Positions 23,551-38,500 of a stretch of 64,000 nucleotides of DNA are shown piece by piece (the stretch's first letter is position 1; every line of letters starts with the position of its first letter). A program made the position numbers and the translations under genes. A model generated the notes under the pieces. That model was not told the origin of the DNA, did not search any database, and was given only the letters and a program-made list of their open reading frames with translations. Source of the DNA: Sipunculus nudus (taxonomy: Eukaryota > Annelida > Sipuncula > Golfingiida > Sipunculidae); assembly GCA_026874595.1 (NCBI GenBank), contig CM049306.1, positions 56,171,519 to 56,235,518 on the forward strand, given 5' to 3'.

Positions 23551-26500
23551 CATATTTTAGCAGATGTTTTCTAAAAATGTCTTTATTTCAGTCAACATTT
23601 TCTTCCAATCCAAATATAAGCAATATTTGATGCATTTGATAGAATTCTGTTTTTGAACCCAAAATCTGTTATTTTCTGTTTGTTCTACTATTAAAACAGA
23701 AAATATTACGCCTGGAAGCTCAATGAAGCATGTGGAATATGATTTGTACAATACATGCATGCTCAAAGCTATGAATATAAACTGCATGATTTTCAAACTT
23801 GAAAATATAAGTGGCACGTCCAGAATGGTAGAATTTAAACAACTGCTTTTTCTTAAGCATCTGAAGATGAACATGTATTTTAAAACTGAGAGGACTGAAT
23901 TGCTTGATTAAAATTCTATTCAAATCCCAGATTAAACAACCCTGGGATGAGTGTTTTATGGGGTTTGATAGCATATATTTTAACAACAAAGGCTTACAGT
24001 ATGTGATCATACATCCATCTATGAAAGCACATGAAATCACTGAGAGTAATGTCCTTAAAAGCATGTCCTGTTTTATGAAAGGTGGTAATAAGTCAATCAG
24101 TATACAGTACTATTTCAAGAAACATTCCCAGAGGGAATATACAGGTTAACATAAATGGGCACCATTTTTACAGCACAGTGTTTAAGTAACTAGAGTTGCC
24201 TTTTTTTTAATTATGAAATATGTTCCATGCATTCTGATTGGAAAATCTTGGATAATGAGGTCACTTCAGACTAAAAATATGACAACACAAACCGGAGCAC
24301 TGACACATCACAACACAGAGTAGTTAAATATCTTCTCTGTTTGGCCAAAGATTGGTTGATTGTATTACTTTTACTCCTTGCACCTAAAGTTGACACCAAA
24401 GTCAGGAGAAATGCACTGTAAGAAGTAGAGAAACCTTTTACCTGCGGATACTGGCACTAATGTTTCCTAAGAAGTCTTCTATCTCTGTCTTTGCTACAGA
24501 GTCATGGCCCATCCCGAAGAACGTCTTCTGAGCTTGCATGTATCCTACCAAGGGCTCCAGGAGTGAGCACTTCCTCTTGTACTGCAACGCATTCAGACTT
24601 GAGTAGTAGTGCATCGATGTCTGTAAAGAAACAGAGAAACATTAGTCTTATGCCTTAAATAACTTAAGGCTATGTTATTATGCTGTTGGTAAGGCTATGT
24701 TATTATGCAGCAGGAAAGGCTATGTTATTATGCTGTAGGTAAGGCTATGTTATTATGCTGTTGGTAAGGCTATGTTATTATGCTGTTGGTAAGCTGAAAG
24801 TGGATTGCTGCAGTTTAACATGGTATGTGGTATAAATTTGAGTTAGGGATTCATTTAGAGGGCAGTTAAACACTGTTAAACACCAGTAATGTCCAAACCA
24901 TCTCAATCATACCCCATCCTTAAGTCTAACACAAGTTAACAAGGTCCCATGGTGGCTTTAATGCGCACAAAATGAGGATCAAATTCAAGAATTTACTTTT
25001 TCCACTTGTCACACTCCGCATTCTGTATACCATATACTGCATGGCAAGAAACATTAATATGAGCAAAAATAGATTTCTTTTATCAAGTGCCAACTAAACA
25101 TGGCTTAATACAAATAAACTTTCTCTCCAAGGTGTCTGAAAACTATGAATTCTTGAACATTTCCAGTATCTACAGTGAACATAAACCTAAGCACTGACTG
25201 TGACAAATACCTATGCTAATACAAATCTTGCATCATCAACACTACACATTGTAATACTAACTAGAATTAGGTTGGGGTTTTTTTTGCACTTGAAAAACAG
25301 ATATATGTCCCTATGGGCCTCCCATCCCAAAATTTGAGGGAAATAATACTAACTGCTTCAAAAGTCACAGCACTCACAAATAATTTCTATTTCAGTTAAT
25401 TTGACCTTGGTCAGGGTCACTGAGATTTTGGTAGAAACATTTCACAAGTCAAATTTCATGAAAATATATGGTTATATTTTATATGACTTATATGAGTGGT
25501 TATAGTGTTAACATTTCTATTTCTGCTGAATTGACCTTGAAGATCCAGGTCAAGGTTTAAAGTTTCCAAACTTCTAAGAACTTGGTTGATGATGAAAAAA
25601 TTTGTGATAAAAAAAGATAAAAGATGAAAAATATGCTTTTATGGATGTGGCCAAATGCTGAGTGACTGGTATATCTTTAGTATAAAGGTAACAAAGAGCT
25701 GGCAACGCTCAGAGTTTCCCATGAAATGTAATCAGTTTACATCATCTCCTCATGTGGGGTTACATGACCACAAATGGTGGTAAATCTGTAGTTAGAAGGA
25801 AGTTGTGTGTGCCAAATATACTCACTAGCATCAATGTATGTGAATAGATTAACTGATATTCTTGTAGCAGTATAGGTGAGTATGTAGCAGCCAAATTACC
25901 CACACCCATGTCATATTTCTTTAAAACCACAATGTTTTATTCAATTTCATTGTATGTATTATTGTAGGTATAACATTTCCTAAATATTTCCTTGACAAAT
26001 TATCTGAGGTAACATCTGATAATGCAGTTGGGTGCACTACTCAACCAACAATGAATATTCAAGGTAATTTTTTTTTCAAGACTGGGTTCATAGCCTGTAG
26101 AGGACATTTCAGGATGAAACAAAAAAGCTACATGTTTCAGCAATCGTGAAAAAATAATATATCTTTAATATATATAATTAAAAAGAGATGTGTTAGGCAA
26201 AAAAAGGTATGGTTCTCAGGCATTTTTTCTAAAAAAACCAGTGCAGGCGGGTGTTATTTTATTTTCTACCTTTTTATGTTTCCATAAAAATGTCATATGA
26301 TCAGCCAAAAGCACGAAAATAAAAGAAATGTTTTGTTAAACAGGTAAAAGCACTATGTAACCAAAAAAGATCTTATCAAAATTGTATTTTTTAACTTCTT
26401 GAGTGGCTGGAGCTCAAAATTGGTAAGTTTCTACTTAAAATCAAGATAAAAAGTTTGATGCAGGATGTTAAAAATGACGTTCACCCATGTCTGAGAACCA

Positions 26501-29500
26501 TCCCTATTTTTTTTTGGCCTTGTCATGTTTCATTACTAATTTTGAGAAATGACACCACCCATCTGACCTTTTTTCATTTAAGCACTCAGTAATTAGTCAC
26601 ATTTCAGTAAGTCACATCTCAGTAAGTCACATGTACATTAAACTCACATGTTTAGTAAGTCACATGTACATTAAACTCGCATGTTTAGTAAGTCTCATGT
26701 TCTTTAAGTCACATGTTTATTGAGTCACATGCTGACAATATTCTATATACCTACTGAGTATGAGATATATCTAACACTGATTGTGGTAATTAAATCTTCC
26801 CAGGTGACATTAATATAGCATAGCATAAAGGATTCCATGCCAGATGCGCCACTCCCGAATGCGCACCTGTCAGTTACGCCACTGCCAGATGCGCAACTGC
26901 CATATGCGCGAAATTCCAGTTGCACCTCATGCCATATGCGCAACAAAGCTATAATAAGCCAAATGGAGTCATATTACGTTATGCTTATTGTAAGTGTTTA
27001 TCTGTATCACTCGGCCTCTTCATAATTTTATCAAATGCGGTATATTTTGCAACAAATTACGAGCTAAGAAACCCTTTCCATTTTGAGCGATAATGTGCAG
27101 TCACGACACGTGTGGTCAATCACCATGACACAGTCGCTTTATCTGTCAATAAAAATTTATGAACATTGAATATTTTTATTTAATCGTCCCCGTTACTTAA
27201 GAAACACTACCAATGAACTATCATATAGATAAAAGGTATATATTTATATAAAGGGGATATTTATTGTGCCATATTGTCCGGACTTCGTGGGTGATAGTAA
27301 ATGTTGAGGTACAAACGTAATATGTGTAAATGACCGGTGTTATTATTGTAACTAACGTGGTCTTATTTGATATGTGATTTTATTTATGCCATATTTGACA
27401 TATAAAATAAAGAATTATGTCAAGTTTGATATAATATAGACACTGGTGTATTACTGATTTAGAGGAAACCACTCACCACTATGGCTCAATTGACCCGGAA
27501 AACCCGCCCAGGTTTGGTCTCCGAACTTCAAAGGGAAAGTGTTGCGGCGGTCCATTGTTAATGAGCTCATCAAAAGAATTATGAGCCGTTTTATACCAGC
27601 ACTTGCATGTTGAAACTGCGATATATTAACATCATCGTCGTTAGGTTTTCATTCCTTCTTTTTTTTCATTTATTATATCCAATGTTACGTGAAAGTAAAC
27701 GTTGGATATAATTAACGAGAAAGTAAACGTGGAAATATTTAAATTTAATGACATTATTATTATTATCATCACAAAGTATATAAATAATGATATTATTTCT
27801 GTACTGCATACCGTCGTTTCCCGAATATCGTCAGGATTATATTGTTGCTAATAATCCATTCTACATTTCAGTATTTTATGTACCTATGTCTGGATTTATA
27901 TTGTTTAAATACGGAAGATAGAATGATACCCTCTGGAATCAAATGCTGATTTGATGTTTGGCGATATATTTGTTTTTTTTCTGTATTACATTATATTTTA
28001 ATCACATTAACAAGGAAGGTTGTGCCATAAAGTTTTTTTTTTATTTTATACATTTATTATGTACAGATGAATATCTGTTTGATAACTGAACAAAAAAAAA
28101 ACATAAATATCACGCAATGCTCTCCATGCATGGTCTCACCCACAAATTAACAAATAAAGGCATCGACTACATTTAAAGCACATACACAATATAATATGAT
28201 GTTACTAGAGATTTATTATAAACATACAAAACAGTATCTATAATATACAATATGTACAAAAAATCATGAGCACTGTTCCATATTGTAGTCTCCAAAGACA
28301 TTTAACAACTAATAAGATTCCGTAATCAAAAATGATGTACGACGTGCCTAATCTTCCTTAGAAATGTGTTGGTGCTGATTCTCCAGCGCCTTAACACAAC
28401 CAAGCGGTGACGCTAAAGGCAGTTTCACACCAAACCCGAACAATATTTTTGTTACCGACCGAGATATTTTCGTATTCGAAAGTCATATTGGACAGCCACA
28501 TGAGCAATATATCGGATGGTCTACAATATAGGTTTTGTTGGCCCCACGGAAATGTTGAATATTTCTGAACTTGTAAATGATTTTCTCATTCATTTGAAGT
28601 TTATCTCTGAGTTACTGTTTTATTCTGCCCTTAAATGTTATAAAAAATGATTTACTATCTTAATTTTAATATCTTGCCTAACTGGTATAATGGCAGGGTT
28701 ATACACCTAGGGAAGGGTTGGTTGATTTAAATAATTTGATTTACATCACTTATTAACGTTATGATTAAAAAAGCTAAAATAATTAATTTTTTTTTATTTT
28801 CCAGAAATATACATTATGTAATTCATGAAAAAAATCTTGTTTGAAAATATATTCCATTCAGGTATAATTTCAAATCAATGGGACTTATTAGTTTTGGTAC
28901 CAGGCTATGGTTCTCTTCACAGCTAACATGCATATTTACCACTGACTGGACCCAGACTCCCGTTTTAACATGCCTTTAAAAATAATTGCGCAACCAGTTG
29001 TTTCAACAGAAAAAAAATACACAGCTCCTATTGATCAGGGTTAAAATAAAGTTTGAATAAATAGTTCAGTTTGATCTGTATATGATTATACGTGCACTTT
29101 TCCAATCTGATCATTTGTACATACATATATCCATTCATGTTAATTTATCACTTTTCACTTTCTTTTTATTTTTATGCAGGAAAGCATTTGCATTAGCCTT
29201 ATCGGCTACTTTGTTACCCTGTTGAAATAAATATGTTTAAACCAAATATGTCTATATGATTTAGACGGTATGCGCACATGCACCATAGAAACGTCGGTTT
29301 ATATGCAAAACATTGTACTAAAAAATATACTGATTAACGACACATAAAAAAGTGATTGTTCCATGAATTGTTCTATATTAATCGCAGATTACATTTTTTT
29401 GGGAGAAGGGGTGGGGGAATGAACACCAAGTCATAGATAATGTTGTTAAAAGAGGTTTCACACCGGGTAGTGAGAACGAATATGGCACGAACGAAAATTC

Positions 29501-32500
29501 TGTGCCTCCGACCAAAATTCTGCCGTATCCGAAATGATCATTCACACCAAACCCGAACGATGTTTTTGGTTTCCGACCGAGGAATTTTCGTATCCAAAAT
29601 TCGTATTAGAGAGTAAAATGAGAAATCTATCGGATGCCAAATATAAAATAGGTTTTTCAGTCCCCACAGAAAAATGTCGAATATTTCTGTACTGGTTAAA
29701 TGATTTTCTTCATTTGAAGATTATCTCTGAGTGTAACGACTGTGTTTTTTTTTTTCCTCCCATTGTTTAAATCCTTATAGAGGTAAGAGGACTGATGTCA
29801 TTTATATTATTTACATGCATTCATGAATACATTTTAAAAGTATTTGCACTCACATTCAAATTCAATTTTTTTACCTGATTCTGTATTAGTGTTTGTATTC
29901 ATTTTCATGATCAAACTATTGAATTTTTGTATTCATATTCAATTACAATTATAAAGTATTCACTCAATGCCCGAATTTATGCAGTTTCAGTAAAAGGAAA
30001 CTGTTGAGAATCAATGATATACAAATTTACAAATTATAGAGATCATAATGAGAACTCGTCTTTAAGATCTGATTTTTTATCACATTTAAAATTTTTTAAA
30101 CCATGTTTCAGAAACAATAAGTAAGGTAATCTCAACTATGAAACTAATTCCTTCTAGAATCGTCGAACCGTGCCGCTTCTCTCAAGCCAGATGCTATGTT
30201 CAGTTGTATATAGGATAACACAAAGTGAAAAGATGTCGATTAAATCTGATTATTTACAGTTTATAGTGAATTCCATTAAAATTCCAACTAAACATTACAA
30301 TGTTGTTATTATATCGCAGTTATGAGGTGCAAGTGCGGGTATATAACGGCTCATAATCCTTTGAATGAGCTCATTAACAACGGACCGCCGCGACACTTTC
30401 CCTTTGATGTTCGGAGACCAAACCTGGCGGGGTTTTCCTGGTCAATTAAGCCATAGTGGTGAGCGGTTTCCTGTTAATACACCAGTGTCAATTATATCAT
30501 ATTTGACATAATTCTTTTTTTTATATTCCAATATGGCATAAATGAAATCACATATCAAAAAAGACCACATTAGTAATGATAAAAACCCCAGTCATTTACA
30601 CATATTACGTTTGTACGTCAACATGTACTATCACCCACGAACAATGTGACACAATAAATATCGCCCTTTATTTTAATATATATCTCTTATCTATATGATA
30701 GTTCAATGGTAGTGTTTCTTAAGTAACGGAGACGATTAAATAAAAATATTCAATGTTCATAATTTTTTATTGACAGTTAACGCGACTGTGTCGTGGTGAT
30801 CAAACGCACGTGTCGTGACCGAATATTGTCGCTCAAAATGGAAAGGGTTTATTAGCTCGTATTTTGTTGCAAAAATATACCGCATTCGATAAAATTATGA
30901 AGGGGCCGTGTGATACAGATACACATTTACATAACGTAACATGACTCCATTTGGCTTATTATAGCTTTGTTGCGCATATGGCATGAGGCGCAACTGGAAT
31001 TTGGCGCATATGGCAGTTGCCCATCTGGCAGTGGCGTAACTGACAGGTGCGCATTTGGAAGTGGCGCATCTGGCATGAGACCTGTACACCATATGAATCA
31101 CATCAGTTTGCAAAAATATATCAATATATCTGTCCAGAATTATTCTGCAGATATCAAATGACATCATATTTCAATTAATCTTGATTAAGAACACCACCCA
31201 AACATAATGCACTGTTCAAGTCTTTCATATTCTTCCTGCTTCAAAGACTAAATTCTAATGGACTGTTCCTGTTGCTAGGACCAAAATCCAATTAACTGTT
31301 TGAAAACCAAATTCTAATGGGCTGCCAATGTTGCAGAAAATAAACTCTAATGGACTATTTATTTTGTCATGACCACAATTTAATGGACCATTCCTCTTGT
31401 CATAACCAAACTCATGGGCAAAATACTGATGGACCATTTCTCTTGTCATAACTAAACTCTAAGGGACAATTCCTCTGATCATAACCAAACACTAATGGAC
31501 CATTCCTACTGTCATAACTGAACTCTAAAATTGACCATTCCTCTTGTCATAACCAAACTCTAATGGACAAGTCCACTTGTCATAACCAAACACAAATGGA
31601 ACATTCCTCTTGTTATAACCAAACACTAATGGAACATTTCACTTGTCATAACCAAAATCTAATGAACTCTTCCTCTTGCCATGACCAAAATCTTATTGTA
31701 GTTGTCACAAACAATATTAAAAGTACTGTTCCTGTTGTTATGACAAAAATCAATTAAATGTAAGTTTTTTTCATAACCAACCATAAAATCTCACACTATC
31801 AGTATAAAAACATGAGAACAATTTAATGGGAAAAAAACAACTACAAATAATGATCATACAATATGTTTAGTTATTGTAAACATATTTAGAGCATATATGG
31901 TTAACACCTTGTCAATATAAACATAGTTAACATTATTTATAAAAAAGATGTTCACACAATATGTTTAATAGTGGTAAACATAGTTTAAACATAAGGTAAA
32001 CACTTTGTCAAAAGAAAATGTATCAATCCTTTTTTAAAAACAAGATGTCAACACAGTATGTTTAATGGTGGTAAACATATTAAGAACATACAGAAAACAC
32101 CTTGTCAATAGTGAATGTAGCTAATCTTTTGAATAATCACGATGTTTATACAATATTTTGAACAAATGGTAAGCATACTGGTGCTGGCCAAGTTCATAAT
32201 ATTTAGAAAAGATGAGACAGGTAAAAATAAATGTGCTCGTAAAAAGTAGTACTAAAAAGGAGGAAATATAAATAAGTCCTAGACTGAACCTGCATAATGC
32301 AAAAAAAAAGAAAAGAAATATGAAACACCTGAATATCAAACTATTCCTAAAAAGATCAGGTAGATCACCTGATCTGCTTAGCTAGGCATTGACTCGAGCG
32401 CATTTTATTCAGTAATTATAAAAACCTGCTATATATACACTGAATGAAATCAGAGATTTATCTTAGATAAGCATGTGTGGGAAACACTGGTAGGTTGATC

Positions 32501-35500
32501 ATGTAAACAGATTATAATGAGCCAACAGCCTATCAGGAGCTATTAAGTATATGCAAGCATAGGTATATAAAGGCCCACACCAGGAAGTTAAACTACTGGT
32601 GACAAGCTACTGAGGGTGCACCATCTCAACAGACATGGCCCGTCCAGTGTATATACTACTGTGCTTGGTCGCCTTGCTCACAGCAGAATCCAAGGGGGAA
32701 GATGGCTACGTGATGGGGAAACAGGGCAAACCACCAGGTATTTGCTAATATTACAGAGCAGCTAAGACTATGTCTCACATGCAAAAAAAAAGTGAACGAG
32801 CAGCTGTTGCTGCATGCTTTATATTATATACAGGACTATCAGCTCTCTATAGAGCAGGTATCACTGTATGTATTATATACAAATCAAGAGAAGTGTGTAA
32901 ATGACAGAGCAGTTATCACTACCGGTATATATGTCTCATGTAAAAACATACAGGCATGAGCTAATGATAGACAGCCATCACTGTATGTATCATATACAAA
33001 TCAAGTGGTATATGTGATTGATAGACCAGGTATCATATACAAACATCCAGGTATGAGCTACCTATAGAACAGGTACAACTGTATGTATTATATCAAAATC
33101 CAGAGGTATATTTAAATGATAGACCAGGTATCACTGTATGTCTCATATACAAACATCCAGGTAAATGCAATGATAGAGCAGCTATCACTGTATGTATCAA
33201 ATACAAATCCAGTGTTAATGATATGTGTAAATTATAGACCAGCTATCTCTATATGTCTCGTATAAAAAACAGGTATGTGCTACCTACAGAACAGGTATAA
33301 CTATATGTATTATATCCAAATCCACAGGTATATATGAATGATAAACCAGGTTATAATCACTGTATGTATCATATACAAACATCCAGGTGTGTGCTTATGA
33401 TAGACAGCTATTCTTTGGCTCATATGATTACCTGGCACCTCTGCCAAAAAAGAGTTTATGAGTTCACATTATTTCCTGTGTCACCATGTGTTGTGTAGGC
33501 TACCACCAGGCTTCTGTAAACAGGGAATCTCATGTTCAAAGTTGTGGCTCATGTCACATATATGTTACAATCATAACTATAACAGTGGCATCATCTGTGC
33601 CTGTTGGCTCCTTTGCATGAAATTTATTTGACAAAGACATGAATATCTAACTAAAATCTTTAAGTTCAAATGTCTCAATAACTGGATTCTATCCTGCTTA
33701 ACTGAACTCTTCACATTTGCTAACCAGATCCATCCATGTGACACATACTGTATGATAAAGGTACTAAAACATAGCAGGGCTCAACATAAACTTTTTAAAG
33801 AAATGACCATGAAGGAGGGCAAGTAATATCTAACTTTTACTTGCCCTACATAAATTTTTACTTGCCCTTCAAAAACAGTGATTGCAGCTACAAACACAAA
33901 GTGTGTTCCTCATGATTGAGCTGTATGTTATATTGCAAGCTCGATAATCAGCATGTTCAAATGCTTTTTTGTTGATAGTATTTCTCTTAAGCATTTGTAC
34001 AGAAAAACATATAGGTATTTTAAGAAAAAAAAAACAATTATCAATATGATTTTAATTCTCATGGAAAGAAAATTGCTCCCTGAAGATTTGTTCAGATTCA
34101 GGCTTTTATATTGTTTTATATTGGACAGACTCGTTCTACTGGACAAGTAGGAGCTGACTTTTGGTTGTCCTACCACAATTTTCTAGAACTTTTGTTTGCC
34201 CTGGACAAGTAGTTAACAGTAAATGTTGAGCCCTGCCTTGGACTGACAAATTAAATATAAATTTTAAACACAGGCTTTATCTAATGGAAAACTGACTGAC
34301 TCAGAAACATTGTTCCTTATAAAAAAGGTCTATTAAAATGATCAAGTACCCTGTTTGGACCCTCACCTTGTCTTGATGCTGCATATGTCATTATAATTAT
34401 ATTATTATGTTATAATGACATGAATCCACGTTGATATCAACTTTCTTTGTACTAAATCTTATTTCAAGCAACAATAACTATAATTGTGTTTTAAGACCTT
34501 TTCATACAATGTATAAAACAGTGTCTTGAAACAGGCCCCTGTGGGAGATCAGACAGTTATATGAGCAAACAATCCTATATGAATATGTCATGGACGAGGC
34601 CATGATTTTAATGGTTACCATAATGTACAGACTGAGACATTACTTGCTAGTGTGGGGTCTTCCAATTTTTATATCTGCAATAAATATGTCTGATGAAGTA
34701 TGTAAGTAATATCAATATTTATAAGTATAGTTATATTATTTATATAATAATTAACATTGATTACAGAACTGGTATCATTAAAGAGTATTTGAATATTACT
34801 TGCTCCTTTTGTGTATTTAATTATTCAGAGCTTATAATTAATAATATTACAGAAAACATCATTCATATGTCATTTACAATGCACAATGTAATGAGAAATA
34901 TCATCCCATAACCATTTCAATCTCACCTAGGCAGATTTTAAACCTGCCAGGATAATACCAGGCAGGTTTTAAACTTGCCCAGACGAGATTTAAATTCTGG
35001 CCTGCTCCATGATGAATTTTAATTTTGTATCTAGGCCAAATTGCAATTACAATATGGTCTAGGCGAGTTTAAAATCAGTCTGGACAAGTTCACAATTGCT
35101 ATCTCACCTAGGTGAAAACACAATTGCAATCTTGTCAAGGCATATAAAATCTGCCTGGATTTTGATCTTATATGTGACATATGTTATACATCACATTATT
35201 TGCAGGTTGTCATGAGCTGTGGTTGGAAGGAGTGAGAACTCCAGGGATACAAACTATCTACCCGAATGGAAGTTACCCCATAAAGGTCAGTCATTATACT
35301 TTACTTGACAGAATGTAAAAAGCTCTCCCTTCCTGCCATTTTATATCCCAACATCTGTGGGTCCTGGTCGTATAATCAGGTTGAATACTACATCATAACA
35401 CTGAAGAACCCCCCAAAGATGTAAGTGCAACATGGCCATGGGGCACAACGTTTCCATTTAGCCTGGAGCACACTTTGGGTAGGAGTCAAGTGTAAAAAAT

Positions 35501-38500
35501 CTCACCAATCCTCAGCTGAGATTTGAACTTATTATCCCCTCAGCTGAGATTTGAACTCACCATCTCCTCAGCTGAGATTTGATCTCACTATCTCCTCAGC
35601 TGAGATTTGAACTCACTATCTCCTCAGCTGAGATTTTAACTCACTATCTCCTCAGCTGAGATTTGATCTCACTGTCTCCTCAACTGCGATTTGAACTGAC
35701 TATCTCCTCAGCTGAGATTTGAAACTCACTATCTCCTCAGTTGAGATTTGAACTCACTATCTCCTCAGCTGAGATTTGAACTCACTATCTCTTCAGCTGA
35801 GATTTGAACTCACTATCTCCTCAGCTGAGATTTGAACTCACTATCTCCTCAGCTGAGATTTGAATTCACTATCTCCTCAGCTGAGATTTGAAGTCACTAT
35901 CTCCTCAGCTGAGATTTGAACTCACTATCTCCTCAGCTGAGATTTGAACTCACTATCTCCTCAGCTGAGATTTGAACTCACAATCTGCTCAGCTGAGATT
36001 TGAAGTCACTTTCTGCTCAGCTGATATTTGAACTCACTATCTCCTCAGCTGAGATTTGAAGTCACTATCTCCTCAGCTGAGATTTGAACTCACTATCTCC
36101 TCAGCTGAGATTTTAACTCACTATCTCCTCAGCTGAGATTTTAACTCACAATCTCCTCAGCTGAGATTTGAAGTCACTTTCTGCTCAGCTGATATTTGAA
36201 CTCACTATCTCCTCAGCTGAGATTTGAACTCCCAGCTTTGAGTTGTGTGCTCTACCATAAAAGTCAGTATCTCAATATAAGTTACTGATGTCAATTTTAC
36301 TGCACTCATAGAGACTAAACGTCTTTATCTGAATTTCTTTGAAATTTCTCTGTTCAAGTACATCTGTTACCCTGGTCTTTCCAAATGTAAAAACAAAATC
36401 AGCAGAAATAAAATGAGAAAACTGTGTTAATTTGGTCCATTAGTAAATTAGCATTTGATAAATATTTAATCCGAGACCTGTTGACCTGCGAATTAACCAC
36501 CAACTTTTTCATACCATTGTATTTACACAATTTCATTGAGCCCTCCAATCTGTGAACTGAAGTAAGAGCGATATCACAGTGACCAGACAGTCTCAATCAG
36601 ATGGCAGTTAATATACTGGTATGATGTGATTTACTGTTCAAGTCAGCTTTATTTTCCTTTTCTAGCAAGCAAGCAAACACACACTGAATCAGACAGACAG
36701 ACAGAAAGACAGAGGGATAAACATATATGTGACAGAAATTATAACCTGTGTCCAACTATGTAGAAAATTTTTTATAACAGACTCAGGCAAAACTATAGTA
36801 TAGAAACAGGATCCTCCTAAAAAACAACAGGATTTGGCAGCGAGTCTTGTGACCCTTAGACAAAACCCCATCCCTAGAGTTGATAACCACAGTAACAACA
36901 TCAATGGTTTCACAGAAACCTAATCATGTCCCGGCTAGATAACCAATGACTTTATCTCTGTGGATAATAAATACGGGCATAATGGCAGAAGGTTTTGAAG
37001 CAAATGCTTGTGGATATATTTTTTCAATTGCCTAATTTACTGCCCCTTCTGTTTTAGGCAGAAGCATATCATGGTTTTCCCGGTAACATCCAAAACTTAT
37101 TGGGTTACTGCATAGGCGTTACCTTAACCCGAGTCCAGAAAATATCATCAAAATCTGTTCAAAATTTTAGAGTAAAATTGTTAAAAACAACAACTGTCCT
37201 AAACATAATACCTGTTGGGGTTTTTAAATGAAGGCATGTTGTGTATCAACCTCAAGTTATTAAAGGTGAAAATGATATATTACAGACATTACCCTTACAT
37301 GCAGTGCATCACATATATAACACAATGCTTTTAAAAAGAAAAGCTGCTTTTGCAATAGTGGATACAGTGACCTTGACCTCAAAATTATGTGTTTTTCCCC
37401 TATTGGTAGGTAACCAATATGTGAAAGATGGACAGTTAGGTCAAATAGTTTTAGCTTGAAATTATTTAATAGGTTTTTTCTTTTAAAGTGGGTCTTGTGA
37501 CCTTGACCTTGCAATCCCAAAACATGGAAAGCTTGGGATGAAAAGTTTGGCTTAAAGATGGCTTACATACATTACATTTACACACAATGTTATATACATT
37601 AAATTTACATACAATGCATTTATACATTACAGGTGTACTGTAACAACACAGAAGACTCCAGTTACACCCTGATCCAGCAGAGAGTAGATGGCACAGTCAA
37701 CTTCTACACCACCTGGGCCTATTACAGGAAGGGCTTTGGGGACCCCAGATATAACTACTGGGCTGGACTTCAGAATATATACCACCTCACCCACACAGGT
37801 AGTGTAGAAACATGTAAGATCTCATAAGGTTTATATCCACAGTCAAAGAGGCTTCCATAATAGTTTGAATTATAAAAGGTAAAAAATCTGACAAGGAAAC
37901 AAGTATCAAACATGTGAAGTAACAAGTATTACCTAATGATTAATTAAGCAGCTCTGAAAAACATTTACTGTATGTCATGTTTTTATCTATTAAGCTACAA
38001 GAGTTGTATGACTGAATGTGATAAATGTGATAGCTATCTGTTATATTTGCCATTTTCTCCTTTTCCTATGCCAGGGTACAACATTCTGCGTGTCGATGCA
38101 TGGGACTGGTCACACAAACACACATATGCCATATATCACCGCTTTTCTGTGGACAGCGAGCTGACAAGATATAAGCTACATGTAGCTGGTTTCTCTGGCA
38201 CCATGGGAGATGACTTGACCTACAACAACAACATGCCGTTCGCAACGTTTGACAAACCAGACAAGAAGCTGTGTGTGGACGGAATGAAGGTCGGATGGTG
38301 GTACAACGCCTGCAGTCGCTGCCTCCCGAACGGCCACTACTACACAGGTGGCCCCTACAAGCCTTCAGGGAAGTTCTATGATGGCATCTTCTTTTCAAGC
38401 TGGAAAGGGTATGGCTACTCCGTGAAGACTGTACAGATGACGCTTCTAAAAATCTAAATGTTTAATACATCCTTCTGTAGCCTGTAAAGTGGCTGTTAGC

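Noticed and set aside
23557-24149. Overlapping ORFs of 62-114 residues on both strands
   Set aside because: Non-coding APPL1 intron 6. No homology recognised and the frames conflict.
29534-29770. 78-residue ORF in the centre of the 4.2-kb element as a transposase remnant
   Set aside because: No recognisable domain. The DNA is half of a diverged direct duplication whose partner at 28425 is not open.
35511-36230. CRISPR-like regular array
   Set aside because: The 28-base unit is contiguous with no unique spacers, in a eukaryotic intron. It is a minisatellite derived from a SINE.
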